A stretch of 64,000 nucleotides of DNA from Aureispira sp964404215 (GCA_964404215.1 CAYOJF010000004.1:1-64000), one strand, 5' to 3'. Positions 25,779 through 34,815 are shown, counted from the stretch's first letter. The notes: generated by a model not told the origin, from the sequence alone. A program made the numbers and translations.

Positions 25779-26228
25779 ATGCAAATGATTCAAAAACTAT
25801 CGATTTCTGTACTCTTATTATTCTTGACACTTTTTTTGACTTCGGCTTCTATCGCTCCTAAGACCATGGTAGAAAAGGCTCCTCCTGTCGAAAAAACAAA
25901 ACTGACGAAGAAAGCTGCTAAAAAACAGCTTAAACAACAAAAAAGAGTTTCTTACTTGAAAAATAAATTAGCGAAAGCTAAAACCGAAAAACAAAAAACA
26001 CGCTTAAGGCAACGCATTGCTCAGAATGAAACAGGGCAAGCAATGGATATAGAAATCCTATCTATTATAGCATTAGTTTTTGCGTTTTTATTTGCTCCAT
26101 TAGGGCTCGTATTAGCACTTATTGCTCTTAAAAGAGGTGGAGGACTAATCGCAGAGATTGCTTTTTGGGTCAGTTTGATCGTAATAGCAATTTATCTACT
26201 AATTATCATCCTATCTATACTGAGATAA
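25779..26228 (+). CDS. Small membrane protein with Lys-rich middle
   Basis: A 149-residue protein with an N-terminal signal-like hydrophobic segment (about 6-26), a strongly basic helical stretch (about 38-85, many Lys/Arg/Gln) and two closely spaced transmembrane helices at the C-terminus (about 90-145). This layout recurs in Bacteroidota proteins of unknown function. An ATG two codons later is an equal candidate start. A terminator follows. Confidence 0.7.
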   Translation: MQMIQKLSISVLLLFLTLFLTSASIAPKTMVEKAPPVEKTKLTKKAAKKQLKQQKRVSYLKNKLAKAKTEKQKTRLRQRIAQNETGQAMDIEILSIIALVFAFLFAPLGLVLALIALKRGGGLIAEIAFWVSLIVIAIYLLIIILSILR

Positions 26229-26252
26229 TAGAACCTCTGATAGATACTTAAA

Positions 26253-26290
26253 AAAATGAGTCATTTCTTAATGTTGAAATGGCTCATTTT
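26253..26290. terminator. Bidirectional terminator between convergent genes
   Basis: A 14-bp stem with one mismatch (AAATGAGTCATTTC with GAAATGGCTCATTT) and an 8-base loop has A and T runs on its two sides. It serves the gene ending at 26228 and the minus-strand gene ending at 26316. Confidence 0.85.
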
Positions 26291-26315
26291 TAATGTTGAA
26301 ACGTTAAGTAAGAAG

Positions 26316-27029
26316 TTATTTTCTTTTACGAACTTCATTTAACTTTTGCTTGAGTTCCTCCAATAATTTTTGTTGTTCACTTATAATCTCTTTTTGTTTA
26401 GTTTGCTCTGTAATGTTTTGCTCTATTGTTTTTTCTGATTCCTGTATACTTGTTTCGGCTTTGCGAATGATCTCTTGTTGTTTTTTGATATTATTCTCTT
26501 CAGCTAGTTTAGCTTGTTGTATGCTCTTGAGCTGGTCGGTATAGGCTACCAGTTGTTTTTCTTCTGTTTCAATTTGAGCTTCAATAATATCGGCGGATAC
26601 CAATAATCCAAAATCATAGAGTAATTTTTCGGCGATAACATAACGATCTGGATATTCTGACGAAGAAAGATAAACGACTCCCAGATTGAACCAAACAGCC
26701 AGTTCTGTACTTTCGTCTGATCTGTTGTATATCTTGGCAGTAATATCTATTGTGTTGTCACTCATTTCTTTGACGGTAGCATCATCAGAAAAGTATTCGT
26801 TGATTTTTCGGTTATATTTAGTTTTCCCCTTGAAGTTACGGACATATTTTCCCCACAGTTTATTGACTTTTTTATAAGAGGTATTAGGGAGTTTTAGGAT
26901 TAGAGCATTGGCACTACCTTTGTCCATGGAGCGAGTTTCTTCTTGTATAGTAATATCGACTTGTGCGGCAAGTGAAATTGAAGACAAGCAAAATAAAAAT
27001 AAAAGACTAAGTTGATAGATAGATTGCAT
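26316..27029 (-). CDS. Secreted coiled-coil protein of unknown function
   Basis: A 237-residue protein with a signal peptide (1-22, ending LAAQ). A globular part (about 25-150) contains short motifs such as LPNTSYKKVNKLWGKYVRN, then a long coiled coil rich in Glu/Gln/Lys (about 152-235). Its likely place is the periplasm or outer membrane. I do not recognise the family. It lies 23 bases downstream of the LapA-like gene on the same strand and may be co-transcribed. Confidence 0.72.
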   Translation of the reverse strand: MQSIYQLSLLFLFCLSSISLAAQVDITIQEETRSMDKGSANALILKLPNTSYKKVNKLWGKYVRNFKGKTKYNRKINEYFSDDATVKEMSDNTIDITAKIYNRSDESTELAVWFNLGVVYLSSSEYPDRYVIAEKLLYDFGLLVSADIIEAQIETEEKQLVAYTDQLKSIQQAKLAEENNIKKQQEIIRKAETSIQESEKTIEQNITEQTKQKEIISEQQKLLEELKQKLNEVRKRK

Positions 27030-27052
27030 TGGTTGATGTTTAATTTTGTTTA

Positions 27053-27355
27053 TTATGCTTCTTTAGACGTATCGTTTAGTGTAGAAGACACTTCTTCTTG
27101 AATTTTTTTATTCTTTTTTTCGTTCGTAATTCGACTGTAGCTAGAGGAGAACCACCCCATAAATAGAATCCACAATACAGTCAATACGCCCATGACGTAG
27201 GCAATAAATATCCAAGCACTCAAGGGAAGTTCTATTTCTTTCCCCCAAAAACTAAGGATAGTAGGAGCACTGTTTTCAAAAATTATAATTAGAAATAGTA
27301 ATAGAATAATAATAGAAACAATTATTTTGAATCGAAGAAACCATTTTTTGAACAT
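27053..27355 (-). CDS. LapA-domain (DUF1049) inner membrane protein
   Basis: A 100-residue protein with two transmembrane helices (about 10-30 and 46-68). The segment FENSAPTILSFWGKEIELPLSAWIFIAYVMGVLTVL is the typical LapA/DUF1049 pattern (N-x-x-x-V/I-x-x-F...P). In E. coli the family assists lipopolysaccharide assembly and LpxC control; here only the fold is supported. The C-terminal tail is charged and cytoplasmic. Confidence 0.75.
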   Translation of the reverse strand: MFKKWFLRFKIIVSIIILLLFLIIIFENSAPTILSFWGKEIELPLSAWIFIAYVMGVLTVLWILFMGWFSSSYSRITNEKKNKKIQEEVSSTLNDTSKEA

Positions 27356-27417
27356 TCTAAGGTTTTTTTAGTGATAAAGTCAATCAAGTTTAGCTATAAA
27401 AATAAAACAAAAAGAAT

Positions 27418-28095
27418 ATGAAATTAGTAGATTCACTAGGTTTTCTGATAGTGGGAGCTATATTAGGTGTGTGGGCGTATACAACGTATTTTCAGGGGAG
27501 CAAAAAAACAAGCGATCCTATGCCTGATGTTAATCAAAGTATTTTATTAGAGCGAATCAATAAAGTAACAAAAATGATAACAGTGGAAGGCGAGTTTTCT
27601 AATATTCATGAATACAACGATTCTTACTGGGCAGATGTTTCGATGCTTCGTAAGAAAGCTATTGTGAAGGTTGATGCCAAGGTATCGGTTGGGTATGATC
27701 TTCGCAAGGCAAATTTTGAAGTAGATGCTGAGCGTAAGGTTCTGCGAGTAAGAAACTTACCAGCACCTGAAGTATTGGCAATTGATCATGATTTGCAGTA
27801 TTATGATATACAAGAGGGAATGTTCAATAGTTTTACAGAACAAGAATTGTCTAGTATAGGGTCTGTAGCTAAGAAAAAATTAAGAAAAGCAGTAGAGCAG
27901 GGACCATTGATGGAAAAGGCAAAGGAAGAGGGCATAGAGAGCCTAGAGATTATTAAACTATTGGTAGAACAAGCAGGGTGGCGTTTTGAAGTGCAAAATG
28001 ATATTGTCCCACCTACGGCACTAGATCAGCAGATAGATACACCGGTTAATATACCACAGCCATTGGAGGTGAGTAGGGATACTTTGTTGAACTAA
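27418..28095 (+). CDS. DUF4230 family membrane-anchored protein
   Basis: A 225-residue protein with one N-terminal transmembrane anchor (about 5-23) and a domain resembling DUF4230 (RKKAIVKVDAKVSVGYDLRKANFEVD followed by LRVRNLPAPEVLAIDHD and a helical stretch). The family is widespread in Bacteroidota and Firmicutes and has no assigned role. It diverges from the LapA-like gene. The promoter of the next gene begins inside its last codons. Confidence 0.78.
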   Translation: MKLVDSLGFLIVGAILGVWAYTTYFQGSKKTSDPMPDVNQSILLERINKVTKMITVEGEFSNIHEYNDSYWADVSMLRKKAIVKVDAKVSVGYDLRKANFEVDAERKVLRVRNLPAPEVLAIDHDLQYYDIQEGMFNSFTEQELSSIGSVAKKKLRKAVEQGPLMEKAKEEGIESLEIIKLLVEQAGWRFEVQNDIVPPTALDQQIDTPVNIPQPLEVSRDTLLN

Positions 28096-28114
28096 GATTG
28101 TTTTATTATCTTTG
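28083..28114 (+). promoter_or_regulatory. Bacteroidota-type promoter for the HAD gene
   Basis: TTTG (28083-28086), a 20-base spacer and TATCTTTG (28107-28114) match the -33/-7 consensus exactly. A TTTGTTGAT/ATCAACAAA hairpin (28111-28133) overlaps the -7 element and would mark the transcript start. Confidence 0.75.
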
Positions 28115-28146
28115 TTGATCAGTAATCAACAAAAATCAATTATCTC

Positions 28147-28569
28147 ATGAGTAAACAATTAAATGAAGCTAAAGGAGTAGACGGCATCGCTGTAAGTCCT
28201 GTATTGCCAGAAGGAGTAAAAAATTTCCTGATTGATATAGATGGTACTATTACTGAAGATGTACCAAATGAAGAACCTGAGCGTATGCTAACTTGTGAGC
28301 CTTTTCCAGACGCACTTGAGATTATAAATAAATGGTATGAAGAGGGACATCAAATTTGTTTTTTCACCTCTAGAACAGAAGAACATCGTGTAGTGACTGA
28401 AGAGTGGCTAGTGAAATATGGTTTTGCTTATCACAGTTTATTGATGGGCAAACCAAGGGGGGGGAATTATCATTGGATAGATAATCACATGGTGAAGGCA
28501 ACTCGATTCAAAGGTAAATTTACAGAGCTGGTTGTTAAAGAGAAAAAAATAGAAGTCTTCCAAAAATAA
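28147..28569 (+). CDS. Small HAD-superfamily hydrolase
   Basis: A 140-residue HAD-fold protein: motif I is IDIDGTIT with the nucleophile and acid Asp pair, motif II is the Thr/Ser of FFTSRTEEH, and a late acidic region IDNH follows. A cap domain is lacking, as in other minimal HADs. Similar Bacteroidota proteins are often labelled phosphoheptose isomerase, which this sequence does not support. It probably hydrolyses a phosphate ester; the substrate is unknown. It has its own promoter. Confidence 0.82.
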   Translation: MSKQLNEAKGVDGIAVSPVLPEGVKNFLIDIDGTITEDVPNEEPERMLTCEPFPDALEIINKWYEEGHQICFFTSRTEEHRVVTEEWLVKYGFAYHSLLMGKPRGGNYHWIDNHMVKATRFKGKFTELVVKEKKIEVFQK

Positions 28570-28617
28570 GGATAACTAGAATTATAGGTGTCTTTTTTAG
28601 AAATATTCTACAAATGA

Positions 28618-28649
28618 TTTGATTAGTTGGAATAGAATGTTTAAATTTG
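28618..28649 (+). promoter_or_regulatory. Promoter of rpmH
   Basis: TTTG (28618-28621), a 20-base spacer and TAAATTTG (28642-28649) match the Bacteroidota consensus exactly, 43 bases before the rpmH start. Confidence 0.8.
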
Positions 28650-28692
28650 TCGCCGCTTTAAAAATAAAAGAAAGATATAAAATCTAAAGATA

Positions 28693-28851
28693 ATGAAACG
28701 TACATTTCAACCTTCAAACCGTAAACGTAAAAACAAACACGGTTTCCGTGATCGTATGAGTAGTAAAAACGGTCGTAAATTATTAGCACGTCGTCGTAAG
28801 AAAGGACGTAAAAAATTGACTGTTTCTGACGAGAAACGTGGTCTGAAGTAA
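28693..28851 (+). CDS. rpmH: 50S ribosomal protein L34
   Basis: A 52-residue, very basic protein starting MKRTFQPSNRKRKNKHGFRDRM, the standard L34 sequence, with the R-x-GRKLLARRRKKGRKKLTVSD ending. The codon choice (many CGT and AAA) differs from neighbours, as expected for a ribosomal gene. It heads the conserved rpmH-rnpA-yidD order. Confidence 0.98.
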   Translation: MKRTFQPSNRKRKNKHGFRDRMSSKNGRKLLARRRKKGRKKLTVSDEKRGLK

Positions 28852-28896
28852 GCGAAAGCATTCTGACTATTGTATGCACTAAGTGTTTACAATGCA

Positions 28897-28934
28897 AATT
28901 TTCGTCTAGCTCTATTGTAGTTAGACGAATTTTT
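28897..28934 (+). terminator. Terminator or attenuator between rpmH and rnpA
   Basis: An 8-bp stem TTCGTCTA/TAGACGAA with an A-rich foot is followed by five T. It would lower rnpA expression relative to rpmH. Confidence 0.6.
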
Positions 28935-29003
28935 GTTGTTGGATGATAGTCAATAATCAATAATTGAGCTTATTTACTTATTCAAATAACTTTATCCATC
29001 TCC

Positions 29004-29414
29004 ATGCAACAGTCTTTTCATTTTCGAAAAGAAAATAGACTAAAAAGTCGAAAACAAATAAGTGCTTTATTTAGTGATAGACGTACAGTAGGGGCATATC
29101 CTTTACGAATTTTTTATAGGTTAGTTCCGATTGAAGAAGCACCTGCTCTTGTTCAAATAGGGTTTAGTGTTTCTAAACGAACTTTCAAGCAAGCAGTAAA
29201 ACGTAATCACTACAAACGACTTATGCGAGAAGCTTATCGATTACATCAGCATGATCTAAATGATTTTTTATCTAATCAGAATCAAGCTATTCAATTGATG
29301 CTGCTGTATGTGGGTAAAGAACCTAATGATTATCAAGTGGTTTGTACAAAATACTTGCAGGTAATCGAAAAGTTAAAAAAAGAACTATTGGTATGTCTAT
29401 CCTCCGAAAAATAA
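29004..29414 (+). CDS. rnpA: Ribonuclease P protein component
   Basis: A 136-residue basic protein that binds RNase P RNA for tRNA 5' processing. The signature KRNHYKRLMREAYRLH near residue 72 and the upstream FSVSKRTFKQAVKRN match the family's RNR motif. It overlaps the yidD start by 22 bases. Confidence 0.95.
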   Translation: MQQSFHFRKENRLKSRKQISALFSDRRTVGAYPLRIFYRLVPIEEAPALVQIGFSVSKRTFKQAVKRNHYKRLMREAYRLHQHDLNDFLSNQNQAIQLMLLYVGKEPNDYQVVCTKYLQVIEKLKKELLVCLSSEK

Positions 29415-29644
29415 TCTTTTTTCCCGTAACCCTATTGAGTTGGGTCTTTATAGGGTTGATTCGGTTTTATCAGTTAGCTCTATCACCAATACTTCCTTCG
29501 GCATGCCGATACACACCTACTTGTTCGCAATACACTTTGGAAGCGATCAAAAAGCATGGACCTTTCAAAGGGGGATATTTGGGAGCACGTCGAATATTGA
29601 GGTGTAACCCTTGGGGAGGACATGGACATGATCCTGTGCCTTAG
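29393..29644 (+). CDS. yidD: Membrane protein insertion efficiency factor YidD
   Basis: An 83-residue protein with the hallmark LSPILPSACRYTPTCSQYTLEAIKKHGPFKGGYLGARRILRCNPWGGHGHDPVP, including the conserved Cys set. I take the ATG giving MSILRKIIFFP; an earlier in-frame ATG would extend it far into rnpA. It assists YidC-dependent insertion at the inner membrane. Confidence 0.95.
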   Translation: MSILRKIIFFPVTLLSWVFIGLIRFYQLALSPILPSACRYTPTCSQYTLEAIKKHGPFKGGYLGARRILRCNPWGGHGHDPVP

Positions 29645-29688
29645 GGAGTAATACTTATTTTTAGCAACTACCAAAATTATCTATCTAC

Positions 29689-29714
29689 TTAGAGCATGTT
29701 TTAACATGCCCTTA
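29689..29714. repeat. Palindromic ACATGCTCT motif copy
   Basis: TTAGAGCATGTTTTAA is the reverse of the motif at 11543 and 15653. With the following AACATGC it makes a GCATGTT/AACATGC palindrome between yidD and the next gene. Confidence 0.35.
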
Positions 29715-29729
29715 TAATTATAGTCTCAG

Positions 29730-30056
29730 ATGATGAAAATTTATCCATTAAGTATTTGTTGTACCCTAATAATGGTGCTACTCATGAGCTGCGGAGGTCA
29801 TTCAGCAGATGAATACGCAGATCGTTTTTGTGGATGCTCTGTAGAGTTGGCAAAAGCCCATATTCAGTTGAATAACAAATTGATTAGCCCCGAAACTTTT
29901 CGTGCTATAGAAGCAGAACAAGAAATTTGTATGGGGGAGGATGACCCTTTGAGAGCACTAGAAGATTCGCCAGAAGAGCAAGAACTGTTTCAGATGGAAT
30001 TTGTACAAGCGTTAGAGAAAAAATGTCCTGCTATAGCTAGAGATATGGGGTTCTAG
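29730..30056 (+). CDS. Small lipoprotein with Cys pairs
   Basis: A 108-residue protein with a signal and lipobox (LLMSC), followed by an acidic helical domain. Cys residues at FCGC, at EIC and at KKC suggest disulfides in the periplasm. The start could be the first or second of two adjacent ATG codons. The family is not recognised. Confidence 0.65.
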   Translation: MMKIYPLSICCTLIMVLLMSCGGHSADEYADRFCGCSVELAKAHIQLNNKLISPETFRAIEAEQEICMGEDDPLRALEDSPEEQELFQMEFVQALEKKCPAIARDMGF

Positions 30057-30145
30057 ATATGCTCTTAGCGTATATTTTAAAATCCAAGTAGTGCTAGTTT
30101 TTTTAGCAAAAAACAACTTTTTCTCTAAATAAACAATAATAATAT

Positions 30146-30739
30146 ATGCCTATTTTTGGTAAAAACTATCTTAAGTTGACTGGTTGGAAGCTAGAAGGAG
30201 CTGCTCCTCCAGAAGTATTCGATAAATGTGTCATGATTTGTGCCCCTCATACCACTAATTGGGATTTTCCAACTACCGTAGCAATCATGAATAGTCTAGG
30301 TGTAGACGCAAAATATGCGGTCAAAAAGGAGCTAATGAAGTTTCCTCTAGGGATCATTTTGGGCAAAATGGGATGTATTCCTATCAATAGAAAACCAAGG
30401 AAAGAGGGAGAGAAAAGGCAAAGTACGGTTGATGCCATTGCGGATTTGTTTAATCAACATGACAAACTTTGTCTAATGATAGCGGCGGAGGGAACTCGTT
30501 CTTTACGCACAGAGTGGAAAACAGGGTTTTATTACATTGCCCTAAAGGCTAAAGTGCCCATCTGTCTTGGTTATTTGGATTATCCCTCCAAAACAGGCGG
30601 AATCCGCAAGGTGGTTTATCCTACAGGAGATATTGACACAGATATGCGAGAAATTATGGACTTTTTTAGTGATAAGACGGGGCTTTATCCACAAAATTTT
30701 AGTGTTGACCAACGGTATGCCCCTGGTCAACCAAAGTAG
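30146..30739 (+). CDS. Lysophospholipid acyltransferase (PlsC-like)
   Basis: A 197-residue soluble-looking acyltransferase. The catalytic H-x4-D is in APHTTNWD (near residue 35) and the second block EGTRS is near 116. The PINRKPRKEGEKR segment between them matches the family's middle block. It should acylate lysophosphatidate or a similar lipid at the inner membrane. It lacks the usual N-terminal transmembrane helix, as do the shorter PlsC-like proteins in this phylum. Confidence 0.85.
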   Translation: MPIFGKNYLKLTGWKLEGAAPPEVFDKCVMICAPHTTNWDFPTTVAIMNSLGVDAKYAVKKELMKFPLGIILGKMGCIPINRKPRKEGEKRQSTVDAIADLFNQHDKLCLMIAAEGTRSLRTEWKTGFYYIALKAKVPICLGYLDYPSKTGGIRKVVYPTGDIDTDMREIMDFFSDKTGLYPQNFSVDQRYAPGQPK

Positions 30740-30770
30740 TTGAATAGATAAATACATAAATAATAGTACT

Positions 30771-31697
30771 ATGCGACTACAAGGTTTTTTCATTTTTATG
30801 GTATCATCTTTATTGTTACTACAATCAGCTTGTAATTCTACTTCCAATTCTTCATTTTCGACTATGCAAGATGTTTCTTTGCCCTATAAGTTGCGTGAAC
30901 CAGATGAGACTTTCAAACTATCCGATAAATTGAAAGAAATATCTGGAATTACTTGCTATAAGAAAAAATACATAGTTGCGGTACAGGATGAAAAGGGAAA
31001 ATTATTTTTGATTAACCGTAAGAATGGGGAGATTAAGAAAAAGATCACTTTTTCTGCTGATGGTGATTATGAAGATGTCGTATTGGTAGGTGATTTATTA
31101 TATGCTGTTCGTTCCGATGGTGTTTTGTTTGAGATTAGTGATTGGCGAGATGAAGATAAAATCACCACCAAAGTATTAGATACTAATTTGGGAGAAATGA
31201 ATGATACGGAAGGAATCACTTATCATGCTCCTAGTAATGCACTGTGGGTAGCTTGCAAGGCATCAGGTAAAATAGGAGAGCAGGAACATGGCTATCGCTC
31301 CGTTTACCAGTTTGAACTGGATACGATGGCTTTTGATGTAGAGCCTGTTTTTACAATCTCTCGCAAACAGTTCAAGCAGTATCTTAAGAAAATAAAAGGA
31401 ACAGAGACGTATGATCCGCTCAAAAGAGAAATGAAAGAGGCAAAGAAAGATATGCCGATTCGCCCAGCAGCTATTGCCATACACCCTAAGAGTAATGATA
31501 TTTATATTTTGTCTGCCGTTGGCAATATGTTATTGGTGCTCAATGCAGGAAAAGAGATTAGAAGTATTAGTTATCTTTCTCCTGACCAGTACGAACAACC
31601 AGAAGGGATCACCTTTGATAAAGATGCCAATCTTTATATTGCTTCCGAAGGACGCAAAAAAAAGGCACGTTTATATCGGTTTGATTACCAAAAGTAG
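30771..31697 (+). CDS. SdiA-regulated-type beta-propeller lipoprotein
   Basis: A 308-residue lipoprotein (lipobox LQSAC) whose body reads as a beta-propeller of the SdiA-regulated/YjiK type: LKEISGITCY near the start, DYEDVVLVGDLLYAVRSDG and NDTEGITYHAPSNALWVACK in the middle, PEGITFDKDANLYIASEG at the end. Members are exported and unassigned; some resemble phytase-like propellers. It starts 31 bases after the acyltransferase gene. Confidence 0.75.
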   Translation: MRLQGFFIFMVSSLLLLQSACNSTSNSSFSTMQDVSLPYKLREPDETFKLSDKLKEISGITCYKKKYIVAVQDEKGKLFLINRKNGEIKKKITFSADGDYEDVVLVGDLLYAVRSDGVLFEISDWRDEDKITTKVLDTNLGEMNDTEGITYHAPSNALWVACKASGKIGEQEHGYRSVYQFELDTMAFDVEPVFTISRKQFKQYLKKIKGTETYDPLKREMKEAKKDMPIRPAAIAIHPKSNDIYILSAVGNMLLVLNAGKEIRSISYLSPDQYEQPEGITFDKDANLYIASEGRKKKARLYRFDYQK

Positions 31698-31706
31698 AAT
31701 GCTACA

Positions 31707-32399
31707 CTAAGTATAGGCCGTATAATTAAATTTAGTTTGTATTAGCCTACCTTCACTATGTTTACTTGTATCCAAGACGAACTCTTGAATAGCACAGTTT
31801 GGAGGTTGAGGCAACCCTAGAATCTCTTTTTCAGAAAGGTGTTCAAATATAGACTTGAATAATACATAGGGAACCTGATGGGCAACAATCAAAACATTTT
31901 TTCCAGCATAATCTCTACTTAGTTTCGACAAGAAACTGTAGATTCTATTCAATACATCGAGATAATTTTCTCCTCTAGGCAATCTATAGTAGAATTTTCC
32001 GTCTCTTTCTCTATCCATATATTCTTCTGGATACTGAGTCTTAATTTCTTCCTTTGAATAACCATGTAGACGCCCAAATTCCTTCTCTCGGAGTCTAAAG
32101 TCAGGGTGAGTCGTCAGAGGGTAACCCAATACATTGGTGATTTCTGTCGCAGTTTGTACAGCCCTACGATATGGAGATACAAAACAGATGTCAAAAGCAG
32201 GAGTACTGGCTAAGTATAGTCCTGTTTTTTGAGCTTGCTCTATTCCTTTTTTAGTCAATTGGATATCTGCATCGCGTATTTTTTTTTGTTGTGCCAAAAC
32301 ACCATCCAAATCATTTTGAAATAAATCTAAAGCAACATTTTGCTCTGATTCGCCGTGTCTAATAATTGTTAACCGAGTAGGCCATTTAAGGGTAGTCAT
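31707..32399 (-). CDS. Histidine phosphatase (phosphoglycerate mutase-like)
   Basis: A 230-residue branch I histidine phosphatase. The catalytic H15 is in IIRHGESEQN, and the second His is in VAHQVPYVLF near residue 170. The proton-donor region REKEFGRLHG is also clear. I chose MTTLKWP as the start; an ATG 19 codons earlier adds a stretch not seen in the family. The substrate is unknown. It converges with the propeller gene, 9 bases between stops. Confidence 0.88.
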   Translation of the reverse strand: MTTLKWPTRLTIIRHGESEQNVALDLFQNDLDGVLAQQKKIRDADIQLTKKGIEQAQKTGLYLASTPAFDICFVSPYRRAVQTATEITNVLGYPLTTHPDFRLREKEFGRLHGYSKEEIKTQYPEEYMDRERDGKFYYRLPRGENYLDVLNRIYSFLSKLSRDYAGKNVLIVAHQVPYVLFKSIFEHLSEKEILGLPQPPNCAIQEFVLDTSKHSEGRLIQTKFNYTAYT

Positions 32400-32535
32400 G
32401 GAAAGTATATTTTTTAAGTGAATGCAACCCCTAGCATATGGAATACTTGGAGGCATGAAAGTTAGAGGTAAGAGTATGTTTACAGTGTATTAAATATGCT
32501 CGCATGGAACAATATCGTTGTAGTTTACTGGCTAT

Positions 32536-33564
32536 TTAGTCGTCTCCGATCAAATACCCTAGCAGCTTATAGGATTCGATATGATCAAATAATACTTTGA
32601 GGACTCCCATAATGGGTAAGGCTACAATAGCACCTGCTGCACCCCAAATTAGACCAAAAGCAATTACTCCCAAAATACTAAAGAGGGGATTTAGATTCAA
32701 ACTACCTCCTACTATCCAGGGTTGTAATATGTAGGACTCAATCAATTGAGCAACTCCCATGACCAAAAAAATGATCATAACATCTGTTAGGGTTCCTCCT
32801 GTAGCAATCGTGATTAGGGCGGCTAAAATTCCTCCTATAAAATTTCCTGCAAAAGGAATAAAAGTCAAAAAGGCTCCTAATACTCCCAGTAATATGGCGT
32901 ATTTGATACCAACTAATAGAAATCCAGCACTATAAGTAACAGCTAAAATACCAATAATAATCATTTTACCAATTAAATAATTTTGAGCAACTTTAGCGGT
33001 TTCTTTTATGGTATTTTCAGCTCTTGTATCATCCTCAAAAAGGGAAATAAAAAATTTGCTAATCCTATTTCTTTCGGTCAGAATTAGAATAGAATAAATC
33101 ATAGAAAGGAAGAAGTTAGTCAGAATACTTGCTGTTCCTCCTACAAAGCTAGCGAGTTGATTCGACAAAGAGTCAACTCCTTCAGAAGCGTATTCGTTTT
33201 GTTCGTTGAGTGTAATGCCAAACCAATGCTTTATTGTTTGTTGTAGTTGTTGCTGTACTTGGATTAATTCTGCTTTAATTTCATTCCATTGTTCTGATAA
33301 TTCTTGGATTTGCCAACCTAGAATCAATAGGAGTAAAAAGACAAAAAAAACAATCAATCCCGTGCTAATACAGGCTGCTATATACTTATTGGGAATCCAT
33401 TGTAGTAGTTTGCTGTGTATGGGGTTAACTAAAAAAGCAAACATAGCTCCATAGGCGATAGGAATGAGTAAAACTTGCCCATAGTAAAGTACCAGTACAG
33501 TAGCAATGAGAAATAATAAAATAGATAATGCTGTAGGAGTATTTCGCTTATAGCTGGTGTTCAT
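32536..33564 (-). CDS. AI-2E family transporter (UPF0118)
   Basis: A 342-residue integral membrane protein with about seven hydrophobic segments and a soluble, Gln-rich helical insert (about 85-125) between the third and fourth. The FIPFAGNFIGGILAAL and GLIWGAAGAIVALPIMGVLKVL motifs are typical of the AI-2 exporter/permease family. The substrate could be a small metabolite or ion. Confidence 0.88.
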   Translation of the reverse strand: MNTSYKRNTPTALSILLFLIATVLVLYYGQVLLIPIAYGAMFAFLVNPIHSKLLQWIPNKYIAACISTGLIVFFVFLLLLILGWQIQELSEQWNEIKAELIQVQQQLQQTIKHWFGITLNEQNEYASEGVDSLSNQLASFVGGTASILTNFFLSMIYSILILTERNRISKFFISLFEDDTRAENTIKETAKVAQNYLIGKMIIIGILAVTYSAGFLLVGIKYAILLGVLGAFLTFIPFAGNFIGGILAALITIATGGTLTDVMIIFLVMGVAQLIESYILQPWIVGGSLNLNPLFSILGVIAFGLIWGAAGAIVALPIMGVLKVLFDHIESYKLLGYLIGDD

Positions 33565-33625
33565 AGGAGGAGGTTTTATATTTTACAACGATTGAACAAC
33601 GTAATTGTTCCTCCTCGTTTCTACA

Positions 33626-34390
33626 TCAAGGTTCATAGATCTCTAACTTCAGAAATTTAGTTCTTACTTCTCCGGTTGGAGTTTTACCCTCTTTATCTTT
33701 GAAAAAAATAGTTTTGTAGAATACCTCAGTAGGATAGACGCCATAAATATCTCTTTTGTAGGCACCTTTTTCTACTTCATCAGCTATAATTCCTGCAATA
33801 TTATTAAAAAATAGCCGCTCTTGACGAACATAGGTTCCTCCATCTTCATCAATAGTAAGTTTGTTTAGATCGATTTCGTCAAAAGATCTTTGGTAATTTT
33901 TGACTAAATCCTTTAGTGGGATATTAAAATCGCTAGGCGGTTTGTAGTAAGTACTTTTTATACTATCTCGATCTATTATTTCTAAATGTTCAAAAGATTC
34001 ATAGACAGGTTCATTAGGCAAGGTCGTCATAATTTGGTAATGATATATCCAGTGCCCAATTTTGGCTTCATTACCTAGAGGAAAGCTATAGAGCATGACA
34101 CTGTCTTTGTCATCATTGACAAGCCATGTTTCATAAATATCATTATCATGTTGGTCAATTGCTCGCCTGATTTTCTGTACAAATTGCCCAGTAAGCATTG
34201 CGTGGAGGCGACCAATATTGCCATCTATTGCAAGATAGTTTTCAGGGTTTTCAAATCCCTTTTTTTTCTTAGAATAAAGTAATGCTGTACTTTTGGAAGT
34301 TTCCTTTGACGATTCTTTAGAGCTACTACAGCTTATGATAAAAGCTACAAGGAGTCCTGAATATAATATTATTTTGAAAGGTTGTTGCAT
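33626..34390 (-). CDS. Lipoprotein of unknown function, possibly CpcT-like fold
   Basis: A 254-residue protein with a signal and lipobox (FIISC), then a Ser/Lys-rich linker. The domain (about 60-250) has an LTGQF motif and later tyrosine-rich strands that loosely recall the CpcT/CpeT lyase fold seen in non-photosynthetic bacteria. The match is weak, so I give no name. It is monocistronic by context. Confidence 0.6.
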   Translation of the reverse strand: MQQPFKIILYSGLLVAFIISCSSSKESSKETSKSTALLYSKKKKGFENPENYLAIDGNIGRLHAMLTGQFVQKIRRAIDQHDNDIYETWLVNDDKDSVMLYSFPLGNEAKIGHWIYHYQIMTTLPNEPVYESFEHLEIIDRDSIKSTYYKPPSDFNIPLKDLVKNYQRSFDEIDLNKLTIDEDGGTYVRQERLFFNNIAGIIADEVEKGAYKRDIYGVYPTEVFYKTIFFKDKEGKTPTGEVRTKFLKLEIYEP

Positions 34391-34511
34391 AGTAATTAAG
34401 CGGTATTTTTTGATATAAATTAGTTAAACTAAAATAATAAAAAATATCCATAAGTTTACTATGCAAGCGATCTATTGGGATATAGTTTGTGTGTGCTTGA
34501 TATTTTAAGCA

Positions 34512-34796
34512 TTAATCTCTTTGAAAACGCTGGGCTATTTTGTCTAGTATTTTTTCGAAGGATCGAAGGAAGATAGAGAGCCCTAATAGTACAGGTATTC
34601 CAAATACACCAAAAATTAATACAATGGTGCTATACTGATTAATAACTTGATAACTATCTTTAGGAGCATCTATAGCACCATTGTTGCCAATAATATTCAT
34701 GATAATATAAAGGATTACTGCAAGTACCCAGAGCATTATTCCACCCTTTATAAACCCTCTTGTTTTACCTTGTTTATCTTTTGTCATAGATGTCAT
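34512..34796 (-). CDS. Small two-helix membrane protein
   Basis: A 94-residue protein with transmembrane helices at about 18-38 and 54-76, and short charged ends. The ATG three codons later is an alternative start. It lies 19 bases downstream of the glycosyltransferase gene on the same strand and may share its transcript. The function is unknown. Confidence 0.6.
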   Translation of the reverse strand: MTSMTKDKQGKTRGFIKGGIMLWVLAVILYIIMNIIGNNGAIDAPKDSYQVINQYSTIVLIFGVFGIPVLLGLSIFLRSFEKILDKIAQRFQRD

Positions 34797-34815
34797 CTTT
34801 TATTATCAAAGAATA

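Noticed and set aside
28658..28960. A 100-codon minus-strand frame
   Set aside because: It lies antisense to rpmH and its leader; the plus-strand L34 is unmistakable.
33566..33620. GAGGAGG and CCTCCTC arms upstream of the AI-2E gene
   Set aside because: The arms are short with a wide, A/T-rich gap; this is likely chance.
33626..34390. CpcT/CpeT lyase
   Set aside because: Only an LTG-F motif and general strand pattern match, so I keep it as an unassigned lipoprotein.
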